From PALSA-555 sp963731625 (lineage in GTDB: Bacteria; Actinomycetota; Acidimicrobiia; IMCC26256; PALSA-555): DNA of 64,000 nt. A program made the position numbers and the translations under genes. The notes beneath the pieces are model-generated. The model had not been told where the DNA came from, made no database searches, and saw nothing but the letters and a program-made list of their open reading frames with translations. The stretch's first letter is position 1, and each line of letters opens with the position of its first letter. The stretch covers positions 930,001-994,000 of the forward strand of contig CAVSWH010000001.1 of assembly GCA_963731625.1 (NCBI GenBank), read 5' to 3'. Below are positions 50,453 through 59,274 of the stretch, piece by piece.

Positions 50453-52585
50453 GTGCAGCACGGGGACGAGGCCGGGCGCCGACGCGGGACGCCGCGCCGA
50501 GCGGGCGCGTCCTCGGGGGCCCTCTGGGCGGTCGCCGCCGGTCGCGACGGCGCGCGAGCCGCGTACGGGATCGCGCACGAGCGCGCCGTCGTGGGGTGGT
50601 CCCGCACCGGGGACCTGGGCGGCGCGGGCGCGCGTCACGAGGTCGCCGGCGCGCTCCAGGCCGCCTACCCGCACACGCCGGCCTCGGCGGTCTCCTTCCT
50701 CGCCGCCGATCTCTGGGCGTTCGCGCACCAGATCGAGGTCGGCGACCTCGTCGCGACGGCGCTGCCCGGCGGCACGGAGGTCGCCTTCGGCCGAGTCACC
50801 GGCGCCTATCGGTTCGACACGGACGCGCCCGAGAACCGGCAGCACCAGCGCCCGGTCGAGTGGCTGCGCCGCCGGCCGCGCGCGGCCCTCGACGACGAGC
50901 TGCTCGCGGCTGTGGACGGCACGCGTGGCGCCCGGAAGGTCCGTGACCTGCCGCCGTCGGACACCCCGACGCCCGACGCGCCGGAATCCGACCGTCGCCT
51001 CTCCCGGCGGGCATTCGTGCGCCTCGGCGCGGCCGCGGGCGCGACGACCGCGATCGCCGCGGTGTGGCGCCCGTGGCGTTCGTCCAGCGAGCCGACCGCC
51101 GTGCCGACCGCCGATCAGCTCAAGGGAACGCCGGCCACGACCTCGACCCCGTTCGGCCGCACCGCCCGGTGGGTCCAGGTCGAGAACGCCAAGCGCGGGA
51201 CAACGGCGTGGAACGTGTCGAACGGCGGGACCCCCGGTCAGGTCGAGGGCTGGGCGAGCCAGGTGAGCGCGCGGCACGGCGACACCGTCGCCCTCTACGT
51301 GTCGACGGTCGCGCCGACGTTCCACGTCGAGGCCTACCGGATGGGCTGGTACGGGGGGGCCGGCGGCCGCCTCGTCTGGAGCTCGCCGGAGCAGCCCGGC
51401 CAGAACCAGGGACCCGGCACGTTCACGCCCGGGATCAACATGACCGACGCGTCGAGCTGGACGCCGTCCGTGCACGTCCCGATCACCGCCGCGTTCCCAC
51501 CGGGCTGCTACCTGTTCAAGCTCGTCGGCTCGAACGGTGTGCAGCAGCTCGTGCCCCTCACCGTGCGCGACGACACGAGCAAGGCGACGTACGCCGTCCA
51601 GAACTCGGTGACGAGCTGGCAGGCCTACAACGACTGGCACGGCTACAACCTCTACCAAGGCTCGAACGGGGCCTTCGCGACGCGCGCGCGCACCGTCACG
51701 TTCGACCGTCCGTACGCGCGCGGCCTCGGCCAGTCCGACTTCCTCGGTCTCGAGTTCCCGCTCATCATGCTGATGGAGCAGCTCGGCCTCGACGTGACGT
51801 ACATCACCGACGTCGACACGCACGCGCGGCCCGAGCTCCTGCTCAACCACAAGGTGTACTTCTCGCTCGGCCACGACGAGTACTGGTCGGTGCAGATGCG
51901 CGACGGCGTCGAGTCGGCACGCGACCACGGCGTCAACCTCGCGTTCCTCGGCGCCAACGCCGCGTACCGCCAGATCCGCCTCGAGCCCTCCTCGATCGGC
52001 CCCAACCGCCACCAGGTCTGCTACAAGGACGCGACCGAGGACCCGATCCACACGTCGAACCCGTCGCTCACGACGGTGAACTGGCGGTCGCCGCCGGTGA
52101 GCCGGCCCGAGAGCGAGATGATCGGCGAGCAGTACGAGTGCAACCCGGTCCAGACCGACATGGTGATCGTCGACCCGCAGGCGTGGGTCTTCACGGGCGC
52201 GCACGTGGTCGCCGGCCAGCACCTGGCGGGGGCGATCGGCTCGGAGTACGACCGCTACGACCCGAACCAGCAAGGCCCGAAGAACGTGCAGATCCTCGCC
52301 CACTCGCCGCTGGTGTGTCAGAAGCGGCCGAGCTTCGCCGACATGACGTACTACAGCGCGCCGAGCGGTGCCGGCGTGTTCGCCAGCGGCACCATCGAGT
52401 GGATCACCAAGCTCACCCCACCGCCGTCGCCGCTCAACCAGCCGGTCGCGGTGCAGGTGATGAAGAACATCTTCTCGGTGTTCGGGGCGGGCCCCGGCGG
52501 GCTGCGCCATCCCTCGGTCCCGAACTATCCGGCGATCGCGGCGCAGTACGGCGCCACGTCCGGGAGCATCCCCGGCGCCGACTGA
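50453..52585 (+). CDS. Fusion protein: EVE/PUA-like domain, Tat signal, DMFase-beta-like domain
   Basis: 710 residues in one frame. Residues about 20-155 (AVVGWSRTGDLGG, LWAFAHQIEVGDLVAT, GRVTGAYRFDTDAPENRQHQRPVEWL) match the EVE/PUA-like domain usually found at the N-terminus of Mrr-type restriction endonucleases. At about 183 a twin-arginine motif RRLSRRAFVRLG and hydrophobic AAAGATTAIAAV follow. The rest is like the C-terminal domain of the N,N-dimethylformamidase beta subunit (AYRMGWYGGAGGRLVW, GCYLFKLVGSNG, QNSVTSWQAYNDWHGYNLY, SLGHDEYW). AGGAGGGG precedes the GTG at 50453, supporting translation of the whole. A Tat signal in the middle of a chain is odd. Confidence 0.85.
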   Translation: MQHGDEAGRRRGTPRRAGASSGALWAVAAGRDGARAAYGIAHERAVVGWSRTGDLGGAGARHEVAGALQAAYPHTPASAVSFLAADLWAFAHQIEVGDLVATALPGGTEVAFGRVTGAYRFDTDAPENRQHQRPVEWLRRRPRAALDDELLAAVDGTRGARKVRDLPPSDTPTPDAPESDRRLSRRAFVRLGAAAGATTAIAAVWRPWRSSSEPTAVPTADQLKGTPATTSTPFGRTARWVQVENAKRGTTAWNVSNGGTPGQVEGWASQVSARHGDTVALYVSTVAPTFHVEAYRMGWYGGAGGRLVWSSPEQPGQNQGPGTFTPGINMTDASSWTPSVHVPITAAFPPGCYLFKLVGSNGVQQLVPLTVRDDTSKATYAVQNSVTSWQAYNDWHGYNLYQGSNGAFATRARTVTFDRPYARGLGQSDFLGLEFPLIMLMEQLGLDVTYITDVDTHARPELLLNHKVYFSLGHDEYWSVQMRDGVESARDHGVNLAFLGANAAYRQIRLEPSSIGPNRHQVCYKDATEDPIHTSNPSLTTVNWRSPPVSRPESEMIGEQYECNPVQTDMVIVDPQAWVFTGAHVVAGQHLAGAIGSEYDRYDPNQQGPKNVQILAHSPLVCQKRPSFADMTYYSAPSGAGVFASGTIEWITKLTPPPSPLNQPVAVQVMKNIFSVFGAGPGGLRHPSVPNYPAIAAQYGATSGSIPGAD

Positions 52586-52588
52586 CGG

Positions 52589-53422
52589 CTACGTCGAGGC
52601 GTCGAAGCGGGGCGGCCGCTTCTCCAGGTGGGACGCGAGCCCCTCCGCGGCGTCGGGTCCGGCGAACCCGAGGAACTCGTACGCCAGCGACGCGTCGAAG
52701 CTCGCCGCCTGGGCGCGGTACCAGTGGTTGAGCGCCTGCTTGGTCCAGCGCAGCGCCGTCTGGGATCCGCCGCTCAGGCGCGTCGCGAGATCGAGGGCGA
52801 CGGCGTGGACCTGGTCGTCGTCGGTGCACAACGACACGAGGCCGATCCGCTCGGCCTCCTCGCCGGTGAGGGTCTCGCAGGTCAAGAGGTAGTACTTCGC
52901 CTTCGCCATCCCGCACAGCAGGGGCCAGCAGAGCGCGGCGTGGTCACCGGCCGCGACGCCGAGCCGCGTGTGACCGTCGATGATCCGCGCCGTGCGCCCG
53001 ACGACCGAGATGTCGGCGAGCAGCCCGGCGGCGAGACCGGCGCCGACGGCGGGGCCATGGATCGCCGACACCACCGGCTTCGAGCAGTTCACCAGGTTGA
53101 AGACGAGGTCACGCGCCTCCTTGAGCACCCGGAGGCGCGCCGCCGGGTCCTCCACCATGCTGCGGATCAGGTCGAAGCTGCCACCCGCCGAGAAGGCGCG
53201 GCCCGCGCCCTGCAGCAGCACCACGTTGGTGTGTGGATCGCGGTCGATCGCGACCCAGACGTCGGCCAGCTCCCGGTGCACGTCCGGGTCCACGGCGTTG
53301 AGACCCGGCGCGTCGAGGGTCATCCGGAGGACGCCGTCGACCGGTCGGTCGAATCGGAGATGCGGATAGTCCGCGTACTCGTCCGTCGGCCGCCTCCTCG
53401 CTCGTCTCGCGGTGCCACGCAT
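52589..53422 (-). CDS. Enoyl-CoA hydratase/isomerase family protein
   Basis: 277 residues. GAGRAFSAGGSFDLI and AIHGPAVGAGLAAGLLADI form the crotonase oxyanion hole; TRLGVAAGDHAALCWPLLCGMAKAKYYLL carries the Asp/His region in place of the usual Glu pair. The C-terminal YRAQAASFDASLAYEFLGFAGPDAAEG is typical of an actinobacterial subgroup. Start ATG at 53422. It probably acts on a CoA ester outside the catabolic island. Its stop is 3 bases from the convergent fusion gene. Confidence 0.9.
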   Translation of the reverse strand: MRGTARRARRRPTDEYADYPHLRFDRPVDGVLRMTLDAPGLNAVDPDVHRELADVWVAIDRDPHTNVVLLQGAGRAFSAGGSFDLIRSMVEDPAARLRVLKEARDLVFNLVNCSKPVVSAIHGPAVGAGLAAGLLADISVVGRTARIIDGHTRLGVAAGDHAALCWPLLCGMAKAKYYLLTCETLTGEEAERIGLVSLCTDDDQVHAVALDLATRLSGGSQTALRWTKQALNHWYRAQAASFDASLAYEFLGFAGPDAAEGLASHLEKRPPRFDAST

Positions 53423-53622
53423 TCTCGCGGACTCGCCGCGGGTGCGACGGCGCCCGTCCTGCGGCCGGCACGCGCCCGTCGAGCGGCGCTCCTCGGGAGC
53501 GGCGACGACGTCCTTGCGCTGGGCGGGGCGACCCGACGGCTGGCGTGGGGGGACGACGCGGCCGTGGCTGGGCCATGCTGTGGGTTGCGCCCGGCCTCGG
53601 GACGGCACCGGGAGGACGAACC

Positions 53623-54534
53623 ATGCGGATCGTGTCGCTGCTGCCCTCGGCGACGGAGATCGTGTGCGCGCTCGGTCTGGACGACGACCTGGTGGGCGTC
53701 ACCTTCGAGTGCGACTTCCCAGACGCCGCGCGTTCGAAGCCGGTCGTCTCGAACACGTCGCTCCCGAGTGGTCTGACGCCGGCGGAGATCGACCAGGTGG
53801 TGAGCGAGCGGGTGGACGCCCACGAGTCGATCTACACCCTCGACGAGAACGCGCTGCGGGGCCTCGACCCCGATCTCATCCTCACTCAGGACCTCTGCGC
53901 GGTCTGCGCCGTGGACGTCAGTGAGGTCTCCGACGCGCTCGACCACCTCGGCTGCCGCGCCGAGGTGCTCACGCTCGACCCCAAGCGACTCGACGAGGTG
54001 CTGGCCTCGATCGAGACCGTCGGCGGCGCCGCGGGCGCCACCGGCGAGGCCGACCAGGTCGTCGCGGGCCTCCGGGACCGGGTCGCCGCGGTCGAGGCCG
54101 CCGTGGCGGGTCGACCGCGGCCACGCACGTTCGTGCTCGAGTGGACGGACCCGCCCTACAACGCGGGGCACTGGATCCCCGACATGGTGCAGGCCGCCGG
54201 TGGTGAGCCGGTGCTCACGCGCGCCGGCGAGTACTCGGTCCCGGTGTCGTGGGCCGACGTCGTCGGTGCGAGCCCCGAGACGGTGATCGTCGCGCCGTGC
54301 GGCTACCCGCTCGCCGGGTCGCTCGACCTCGCGGGCGGCGACGAGCGCCTGCGCCGCGAGCTCGCGCGCACGCCGGCCGCGGACCGTGTCTGGGCCGTCG
54401 ACGCGTCCGCGTACTTCGTGCGCCCGGGGCCCCGTCTCGTCGACGGCGTCGAGATCCTCGCGGGCATCCTGCACCCCGACGCCTGGCCGGCGCCGCCCGC
54501 TGCGGCGGCGAGTCGCGTCTCGCTCACGGGCTGA
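53623..54534 (+). CDS. Cobalamin-binding/BtuF-like periplasmic-binding-fold protein
   Basis: 303 residues. VSLLPSATEIVCALGLDDDLVGVTFECDFP is the BtuF/FepB-like opening, followed by LDPDLILTQDLCAVCAVD and PYNAGHWIPDMVQAAGGEPVL. There is no signal peptide or lipobox, so it is likely cytoplasmic, unlike transporter BtuF. Such stand-alone proteins are commonly annotated as cobalamin-binding proteins. A link to the B12 mutases 20-35 kb away is possible but not shown by operon structure. ATG at 53623. Confidence 0.85.
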   Translation: MRIVSLLPSATEIVCALGLDDDLVGVTFECDFPDAARSKPVVSNTSLPSGLTPAEIDQVVSERVDAHESIYTLDENALRGLDPDLILTQDLCAVCAVDVSEVSDALDHLGCRAEVLTLDPKRLDEVLASIETVGGAAGATGEADQVVAGLRDRVAAVEAAVAGRPRPRTFVLEWTDPPYNAGHWIPDMVQAAGGEPVLTRAGEYSVPVSWADVVGASPETVIVAPCGYPLAGSLDLAGGDERLRRELARTPAADRVWAVDASAYFVRPGPRLVDGVEILAGILHPDAWPAPPAAAASRVSLTG

Positions 54535-54574
54535 CGCGTCCAGGTCTCCGGGGAGCGGTCGGCGCGCCGCTACC

Positions 54575-55594
54575 GTGCACGACGTGGCGGCTTCCCCCGA
54601 GCATCGCCTCGAGGTCGACGGGCACGAGCTCGTCATCACCTCCCCCGACAAGGTCTTCTTCTCCGAGCGCGGCGACACCAAGCTCGACCTCGTCGAGCAC
54701 TACCTCCGGGTGCGGGAGCCGCTGCTGCGCGCGATGGGCGGGCGCCCGACGCTGCTGCAGCGCTTCCCCCATGGCGCCGGCGGCCCGTCCTTCTTCCAGA
54801 AGCGCGTGCCGGCGAGCGCCCCGGACTGGCTGACGACCACGATCGTGAGCACGCCGAACGGCACGACGTCGCGCGCCCTCGTCGCCGCGGACCTGGCCCA
54901 CGTGCTGTGGGCGGTGAACCTCGGCTGCCTCGGCTTCCACCCGTGGCCCTACCGGGCCGCGGATCCCGAGCACACCGACGAGCTGCGCCTCGACCTCGAC
55001 CCCCAGCCCGGCACGGACTTCGGCGACATCCGGGCCGCGGCGGCCGAGGTCCGCGCGCTGCTCGACGAGCTCGGCGTGGTCGGCTTCCCGAAGACGACCG
55101 GCAACCGGGGGCTGCACGTCTACGTGCGCCTGCTGCCCCGCTGGGACTCCTACGCGGTGCGCTCGGCCGCGGTCGCGCTCGCCCGTGAGCTCGAGCGGCG
55201 GCGCCCCGACCTCCTCACCGCGGCGTGGTGGAAGGAGGAGCGCGGCGAGCGCGTGTTCCTCGACTTCAACCAGAACGCGCCGCACAAGACGGTCTTCGGC
55301 GCGTGGTCGGTCCGGGCCCGGCCGGGCGCGCAGGTGTCGACCCCGGTCGAGTGGGACGAGATCCCGGCGATCCACCCCGACGACCTGACGATCGCGAGCC
55401 TGCCGGCACGCCTCGAGGCCCGCGGGGACCCGTGGGCCGAGATCGACGCACATCCCCAGTCGCTGGAGCCGCTGCTCGAGATGCACGAGCGGGACCGGGC
55501 GAACGGCCTGCACGACGCGCCGTGGCCGCCCGTGTACCCGAAGCAGCCCGACGAGCCGCCCCGCGTCGCGCCGAGCCGCGCCCGGAAGGAGTAG
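54575..55594 (+). CDS. Stand-alone LigD-type polymerase/primase domain protein
   Basis: 339 residues. Archaeo-eukaryotic primase fold of bacterial NHEJ: LVITSPDKVFFSERG at the N-terminus, LLQRFPHGAGGPSFFQKR, catalytic Asp pair in LRLDLDPQPGTDF, GNRGLHVYVRLLP and FLDFNQNAPHKTVFGAWSVR. LigD fuses this domain to nuclease and ligase; here it is alone. In actinobacteria such proteins may work with Ku and a separate ligase in end joining; neither is in the window. GTG start at 54575 (or 54584). Confidence 0.92.
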   Translation: MHDVAASPEHRLEVDGHELVITSPDKVFFSERGDTKLDLVEHYLRVREPLLRAMGGRPTLLQRFPHGAGGPSFFQKRVPASAPDWLTTTIVSTPNGTTSRALVAADLAHVLWAVNLGCLGFHPWPYRAADPEHTDELRLDLDPQPGTDFGDIRAAAAEVRALLDELGVVGFPKTTGNRGLHVYVRLLPRWDSYAVRSAAVALARELERRRPDLLTAAWWKEERGERVFLDFNQNAPHKTVFGAWSVRARPGAQVSTPVEWDEIPAIHPDDLTIASLPARLEARGDPWAEIDAHPQSLEPLLEMHERDRANGLHDAPWPPVYPKQPDEPPRVAPSRARKE

Positions 55595-55602
55595 CGCCCG
55601 GG

Positions 55603-56550
55603 TTACGCGGCCGGCGGCATGCTGCCCTCGACCTCCTGGAGGGCGGCGATGCGCTGCTCGATCGGCGGGTGCGTCTCGAAGAGGCGGTTGAACCAGCCGT
55701 GGGCGTCGTGGGACTTCTTGTCGAGCGGCGACTCGATCCACATGTGCGCGGTGGCCGCCGGCGCGTGGTGCACGACCGTGGTGTTGTCCCGCAGCTTCTC
55801 GAGGGCCTGGATGAGCCCCTCGGGGTTACGGGTGATGTAGACGCCGGACACGTCGGCCAGGGCCTCTCGGCGTCGCGAGATCGCGAACTGCATGAGCTTG
55901 GCGGCGATCGGGGCGAGGATCAGAAAGAAGACCGACAGCGCCAGGAGGAAGATCGCGGCCTCGCCCCCGTCGTTGTTGCGCCCGCGGCCGCCGAGGCCGC
56001 CGAAGAGCAGCATCCGCAGCCCGAAGTCGGCGAGCAGCGCGATGAACCCGACGAGGGTCACGGCGATCGTCGAGACGAGGATGTCGTAGTTGTGCACGTG
56101 GCTGAGCTCGTGCGCGAGGACACCCTCGAGCTCGGCCCGGTTCATGATCTGCAGGAGCCCCGAGGTGACCGCGACGGCCGAGTGTTGGGGGTTGCGGCCC
56201 GTGGCGAAGGCGTTCGGCGCCGGGTCGTTGATGATGTACACGGCGGGCTTCGGCAGTCCCACCCCGATGCAGAGCTCCTCGACCACGTCGTGGAGCTGGT
56301 GGTACTGGGTCGGATCGGCCGGGACGGCGCGCGCCGCGGCGATCGCGATGCGGTCCGAGTAGAAGTAGCTGCCCCACACCAGGCACAGCGCCACGATGAC
56401 GGCGATCACGATGAACGCCGGGCCGTAGGCGAAGATGATGTCGAACGCTGCGACCGCCCCGGTGATGACCAGCGCGAAGCCCGCCATCAGGTAGACGGTG
56501 CGGCGCTTGTTGGCGGCGATCTGCGCTACGAGGTCCTTGCGGCCTGCCAC
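55603..56550 (-). CDS. M48-family membrane zinc metalloprotease (HtpX-like)
   Basis: 315 residues. Two N-terminal helices (VYLMAGFALVITGAVAAFDII and AFIVIAVIVALCLVWG), zinc motif HELSH (His147, Glu148, His151), third ligand in EALAD, and a later helix pair (IAVTLVGFIALLADFG, AIFLLALSVFFLILAPI). The C-terminal THPPIEQRIAAL is typical of HtpX. It degrades misfolded membrane proteins. The GTG at 56550 has GGGAGGA before it. Confidence 0.95.
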   Translation of the reverse strand: MAGRKDLVAQIAANKRRTVYLMAGFALVITGAVAAFDIIFAYGPAFIVIAVIVALCLVWGSYFYSDRIAIAAARAVPADPTQYHQLHDVVEELCIGVGLPKPAVYIINDPAPNAFATGRNPQHSAVAVTSGLLQIMNRAELEGVLAHELSHVHNYDILVSTIAVTLVGFIALLADFGLRMLLFGGLGGRGRNNDGGEAAIFLLALSVFFLILAPIAAKLMQFAISRRREALADVSGVYITRNPEGLIQALEKLRDNTTVVHHAPAATAHMWIESPLDKKSHDAHGWFNRLFETHPPIEQRIAALQEVEGSMPPAA

Positions 56551-56664
56551 GTGATCCTCCCGATCGACGCCGACGGAACCATTATCGCGACGAGCACCGA
56601 CGCGGCGCATCCGCCCCCCACCCGGCGGCGCCGCCGTGTCCGCCCGGCAGGCCCAGAGCACCAA

Positions 56665-56698
56665 CGGGGGACCGGCCGGCAAGCCGACCGGTCCCCCG
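56665..56698. terminator. Terminator hairpin after the Liv-type operon
   Basis: CGGGGGACCGG and CCGGTCCCCCG form an 11-bp perfect stem with a 12-base GC-rich loop, about 20 bases past the stop of the substrate-binding protein gene and before the HtpX-like gene. There is no T-tract, as is usual in high-GC actinobacteria. It probably separates the two minus-strand units. Confidence 0.75.
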
Positions 56699-56718
56699 TG
56701 GTCAGGACGTCAGCGCCG

Positions 56719-58026
56719 TCAGAAGTGCGACGGCGGCGGCGGCTGGGTGCCCGAGTAGGTGCTGATCGAGCCCGTGTCGTGGGTCGTGTAGATCGGCCCC
56801 GACAGGGTCACCTGGCCGTTGTTCACCATCGCGATCTGCGCGCCGGTGTAGCCGCCGTGGTTGCTCGACGAGAACGCGAGCGGCACGAGGCCCGGACCCT
56901 TGTAGGACGCGCCCTTCGAGTTCAGCACGTTGACCAGCGACTGGCGGGTGACGTTCTTGCCCGCGCCTTCCAGCGCCTGCACGAACAGGTAGCCGGCCGA
57001 CATGCCGTAGATGGTGTTGCCGTCGAACGGCTCGCTGGCGTCGTACTGGTCGTGGATCTGCTTGAAGAGCGCGACCCACGGGTTCGACAGGTCGTCCTCC
57101 GACGGCATGTACCCGTCGGTGATCACGCCGTTCTCCAGGGACGCGTTCGCGCTGCCGAGCAGCCCGTCGACGATCGGCGGGTCACTGCCGATCGAGGAGA
57201 CCACGAACTGCGGGTGGTAGCCGATCTGGGCCGCCGACTTCAGCACCGACGCGGTGCCGAAGTTCACCGTGAACAGCACGACGACCTGGGCACCGGCGTT
57301 CTTCGCCGCGGCGACCTGGTTGGACAGCCCGGCGGCGCTGGTGAGGTCGTTGACGCTGTACGGCTGCTTGGTCACGACGGACGCCTTCGGGATCTCCTGC
57401 GCGAGCCCCTGCAGGGCGCCCTGACCGACGTCGTCGTTCTGGTAGATGTACGCCACCTTCTGACCCTTGAAGTTCTTGGTGATGTACATCCCGAGGATCT
57501 TCGCCTCGATCGTGTAGTCGGTCTGGTAGCCGAAGGTGTAGGGCGCCTTCGACGGGTTGTTCCAGCAGTCACAGCCCGACGCGACGAACAGGTCCGGCAC
57601 CTTGTTCGAGTTGAGGTACGGAACGACCGTCTCGTGCGTCGGCGTGCCGAGCCCGCTGACGATCGCGAACACGTTGTCCTGCAGCACAAGCTGGCGCACG
57701 ACCGTCGGCGTCTGGGCCGGGTTGTAGCCGTCGTCGACGTACTTGAAGGTGATCTTGCGCCCGTTCACGCCGCCCTTGGAGTTCACGTACTGGTAGAACG
57801 CGTTCTCCGCTGGGGCGATCTCGCTGTAGCCCGGCGCCGCGATCCCGGTCAGCGGCTGGTGGCTGCCGATCAGGATCGAGTTCGACGTGATGCCGGGGTC
57901 CTCGGCGCGGGACCGGCCGTTCGAGGCCAGCGCCGACGAGGTGCCGACCGCGGCGAGCAGCACGGCCACGCCGACGAGGGCCAGGGACCGGAACCCCCAG
58001 CCGAACCTTCCAGAGCGTTTCCTCAC
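56719..58026 (-). CDS. Branched-chain amino acid-type ABC transporter substrate-binding protein
   Basis: 435 residues. A signal peptide (RSLALVGVAVLLAAVGTSSALAS) without lipobox Cys precedes a type I periplasmic-binding fold: ITSNSILIGSHQPLTGIAAPGY, AIVSGLGTPTHETVVPYLNSNKVPDLF, GQKVAYIYQNDDVGQGAL. Last gene of a five-gene Liv-type operon; its GTG overlaps the permease stop. The nearby acyl-CoA and molybdenum-hydroxylase genes suggest uptake of an acid or aromatic compound rather than an amino acid. Confidence 0.93.
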   Translation of the reverse strand: MRKRSGRFGWGFRSLALVGVAVLLAAVGTSSALASNGRSRAEDPGITSNSILIGSHQPLTGIAAPGYSEIAPAENAFYQYVNSKGGVNGRKITFKYVDDGYNPAQTPTVVRQLVLQDNVFAIVSGLGTPTHETVVPYLNSNKVPDLFVASGCDCWNNPSKAPYTFGYQTDYTIEAKILGMYITKNFKGQKVAYIYQNDDVGQGALQGLAQEIPKASVVTKQPYSVNDLTSAAGLSNQVAAAKNAGAQVVVLFTVNFGTASVLKSAAQIGYHPQFVVSSIGSDPPIVDGLLGSANASLENGVITDGYMPSEDDLSNPWVALFKQIHDQYDASEPFDGNTIYGMSAGYLFVQALEGAGKNVTRQSLVNVLNSKGASYKGPGLVPLAFSSSNHGGYTGAQIAMVNNGQVTLSGPIYTTHDTGSISTYSGTQPPPPSHF

Positions 58027-59273
58027 TGTTCCCCCATTTCATGCGGGGCAGGGTCTTGCGCGGCGGACGCCGCTTCCTGCCCAGGGCTATTGGCATGCAG
58101 CCCTGCGGCGGCAGGGCTACTCCAACGCGCCGCGAGAGCGCGCAGAGCGTTCCACAGGCGACGCACTCCGCCTTGGATACCCCCCGGGAAGGTGAGCATC
58201 ACGACGATGAGCACGAGCCCGTAGAAGCCGAAGGCCAGGTTGGAGCTCACGGCCTTCGAGAAGCCGAAGTCGTTGGAGACCGACGTCGCCCACTGGGGCA
58301 GGTACACGATGAGGATCCCGCCCCAGATCGCGCCGGTGAGGCTGCCGAGGCCGCCGACGACGGCCCCCGCGATGAGCGCGATCGAGAGGCTGAGCGGGAA
58401 CCCGAGCGGGTTCACGGTCCCGGTGGAGAGGGCGAGCAGCGCGCCGCCGAGCCCGGCACATGACGCGCTCACGACGAAGGCGAGCACCTGGGTCCGGGCG
58501 ACGTTGATCCCCGCGAGCGACGCGACGATCTCGTCGTCGCGGACCGTGCGGAAGGATCGGCCGAAGCGGCTGCGGACGAGGTTGGCCAGGATGACGAGCG
58601 TGATCACCGCAGCGATCGCGCAGATCCACGCGATCCACTCCTGGGGGTCGAAGCTGGGGCCGAGGAAGCTGGGCGGGGTCGGCTGGTTGATCGAGAGCCC
58701 GGTGCCGCCGCCGAGCGCCCCGGGCCAGCGATAGGGCACTCCGGGCAGCCCGACGGCCAGCGCGAGCGTCGCGCCGGCGAGGTAGGGGCCGCGCAGGCGC
58801 GCCGCGCCGAGCCCGATGATCAGACCCGCCAGCCCGGCGGCCGCCGGCGCGAGCAGGAGGACCACGAGGAGCGGGAACCCGGTGTGGAGCATGAGCAGCG
58901 CCGCGGCGTACGCGCCGATGCCCATGACGGCGCCGTGGCCGAGCGAGATCTGACCGTTGAGGCCGGTGAGCACCGAGAGCCCGGCCACCGCGACGACGTA
59001 CGCGCCGATCTGGGCGATCTGGAAGTTGTCGAACGAGCTCACCGACTGGGTGATCACGTAGATGACCGCCAGCCCGCCGATCGCGAGCACGATGTGGCGG
59101 ACGAGGGGCTGGCCGAGCAGCCCGCGCCGCGCCCCCGGGCGACGCGGCGTGGGGCTCGCCGCCGTGGCGGCGCGCCGCAGCAGGCCGCTCACCAGGCCTG
59201 GCTCGGCGACCGGCCGGACCGGTGCCGGGGTTGGGCGGGACGCCGGCTGCTCGCGCACGTCCTCGGACGTCAC
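58023..59273 (-). CDS. Branched-chain amino acid-type ABC transporter permease (LivM-like)
   Basis: 416 residues, about 9-10 transmembrane segments after a hydrophilic N-terminal 50 residues. Family marks: VLTGLNGQISLGHGAVMGIGAYAAALL and the EAA-like loop TVRDDEIVASLAGINVARTQVLAFVVSA. It forms the inner-membrane channel with the LivH-like protein. GTG start one base after the LivH-like stop; its stop overlaps the binding-protein gene. Confidence 0.93.
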   Translation of the reverse strand: MTSEDVREQPASRPTPAPVRPVAEPGLVSGLLRRAATAASPTPRRPGARRGLLGQPLVRHIVLAIGGLAVIYVITQSVSSFDNFQIAQIGAYVVAVAGLSVLTGLNGQISLGHGAVMGIGAYAAALLMLHTGFPLLVVLLLAPAAAGLAGLIIGLGAARLRGPYLAGATLALAVGLPGVPYRWPGALGGGTGLSINQPTPPSFLGPSFDPQEWIAWICAIAAVITLVILANLVRSRFGRSFRTVRDDEIVASLAGINVARTQVLAFVVSASCAGLGGALLALSTGTVNPLGFPLSLSIALIAGAVVGGLGSLTGAIWGGILIVYLPQWATSVSNDFGFSKAVSSNLAFGFYGLVLIVVMLTFPGGIQGGVRRLWNALRALAARWSSPAAAGLHANSPGQEAASAAQDPAPHEMGEQ

Positions 59274-59274
59274 G

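Noticed and set aside
50890..51010. Possible separate start just before the Tat motif of the DMFase-like protein
   Set aside because: The upstream frame has no stop and the GTG at 50453 has a strong AGGAGGGG site, so a fusion is the simpler reading.
55225..58224. A 999-codon plus-strand open frame
   Set aside because: It lies opposite the HtpX-like and Liv-type genes, is Arg/Val/Gly-rich and has no family likeness; a shadow of GC-rich coding DNA.
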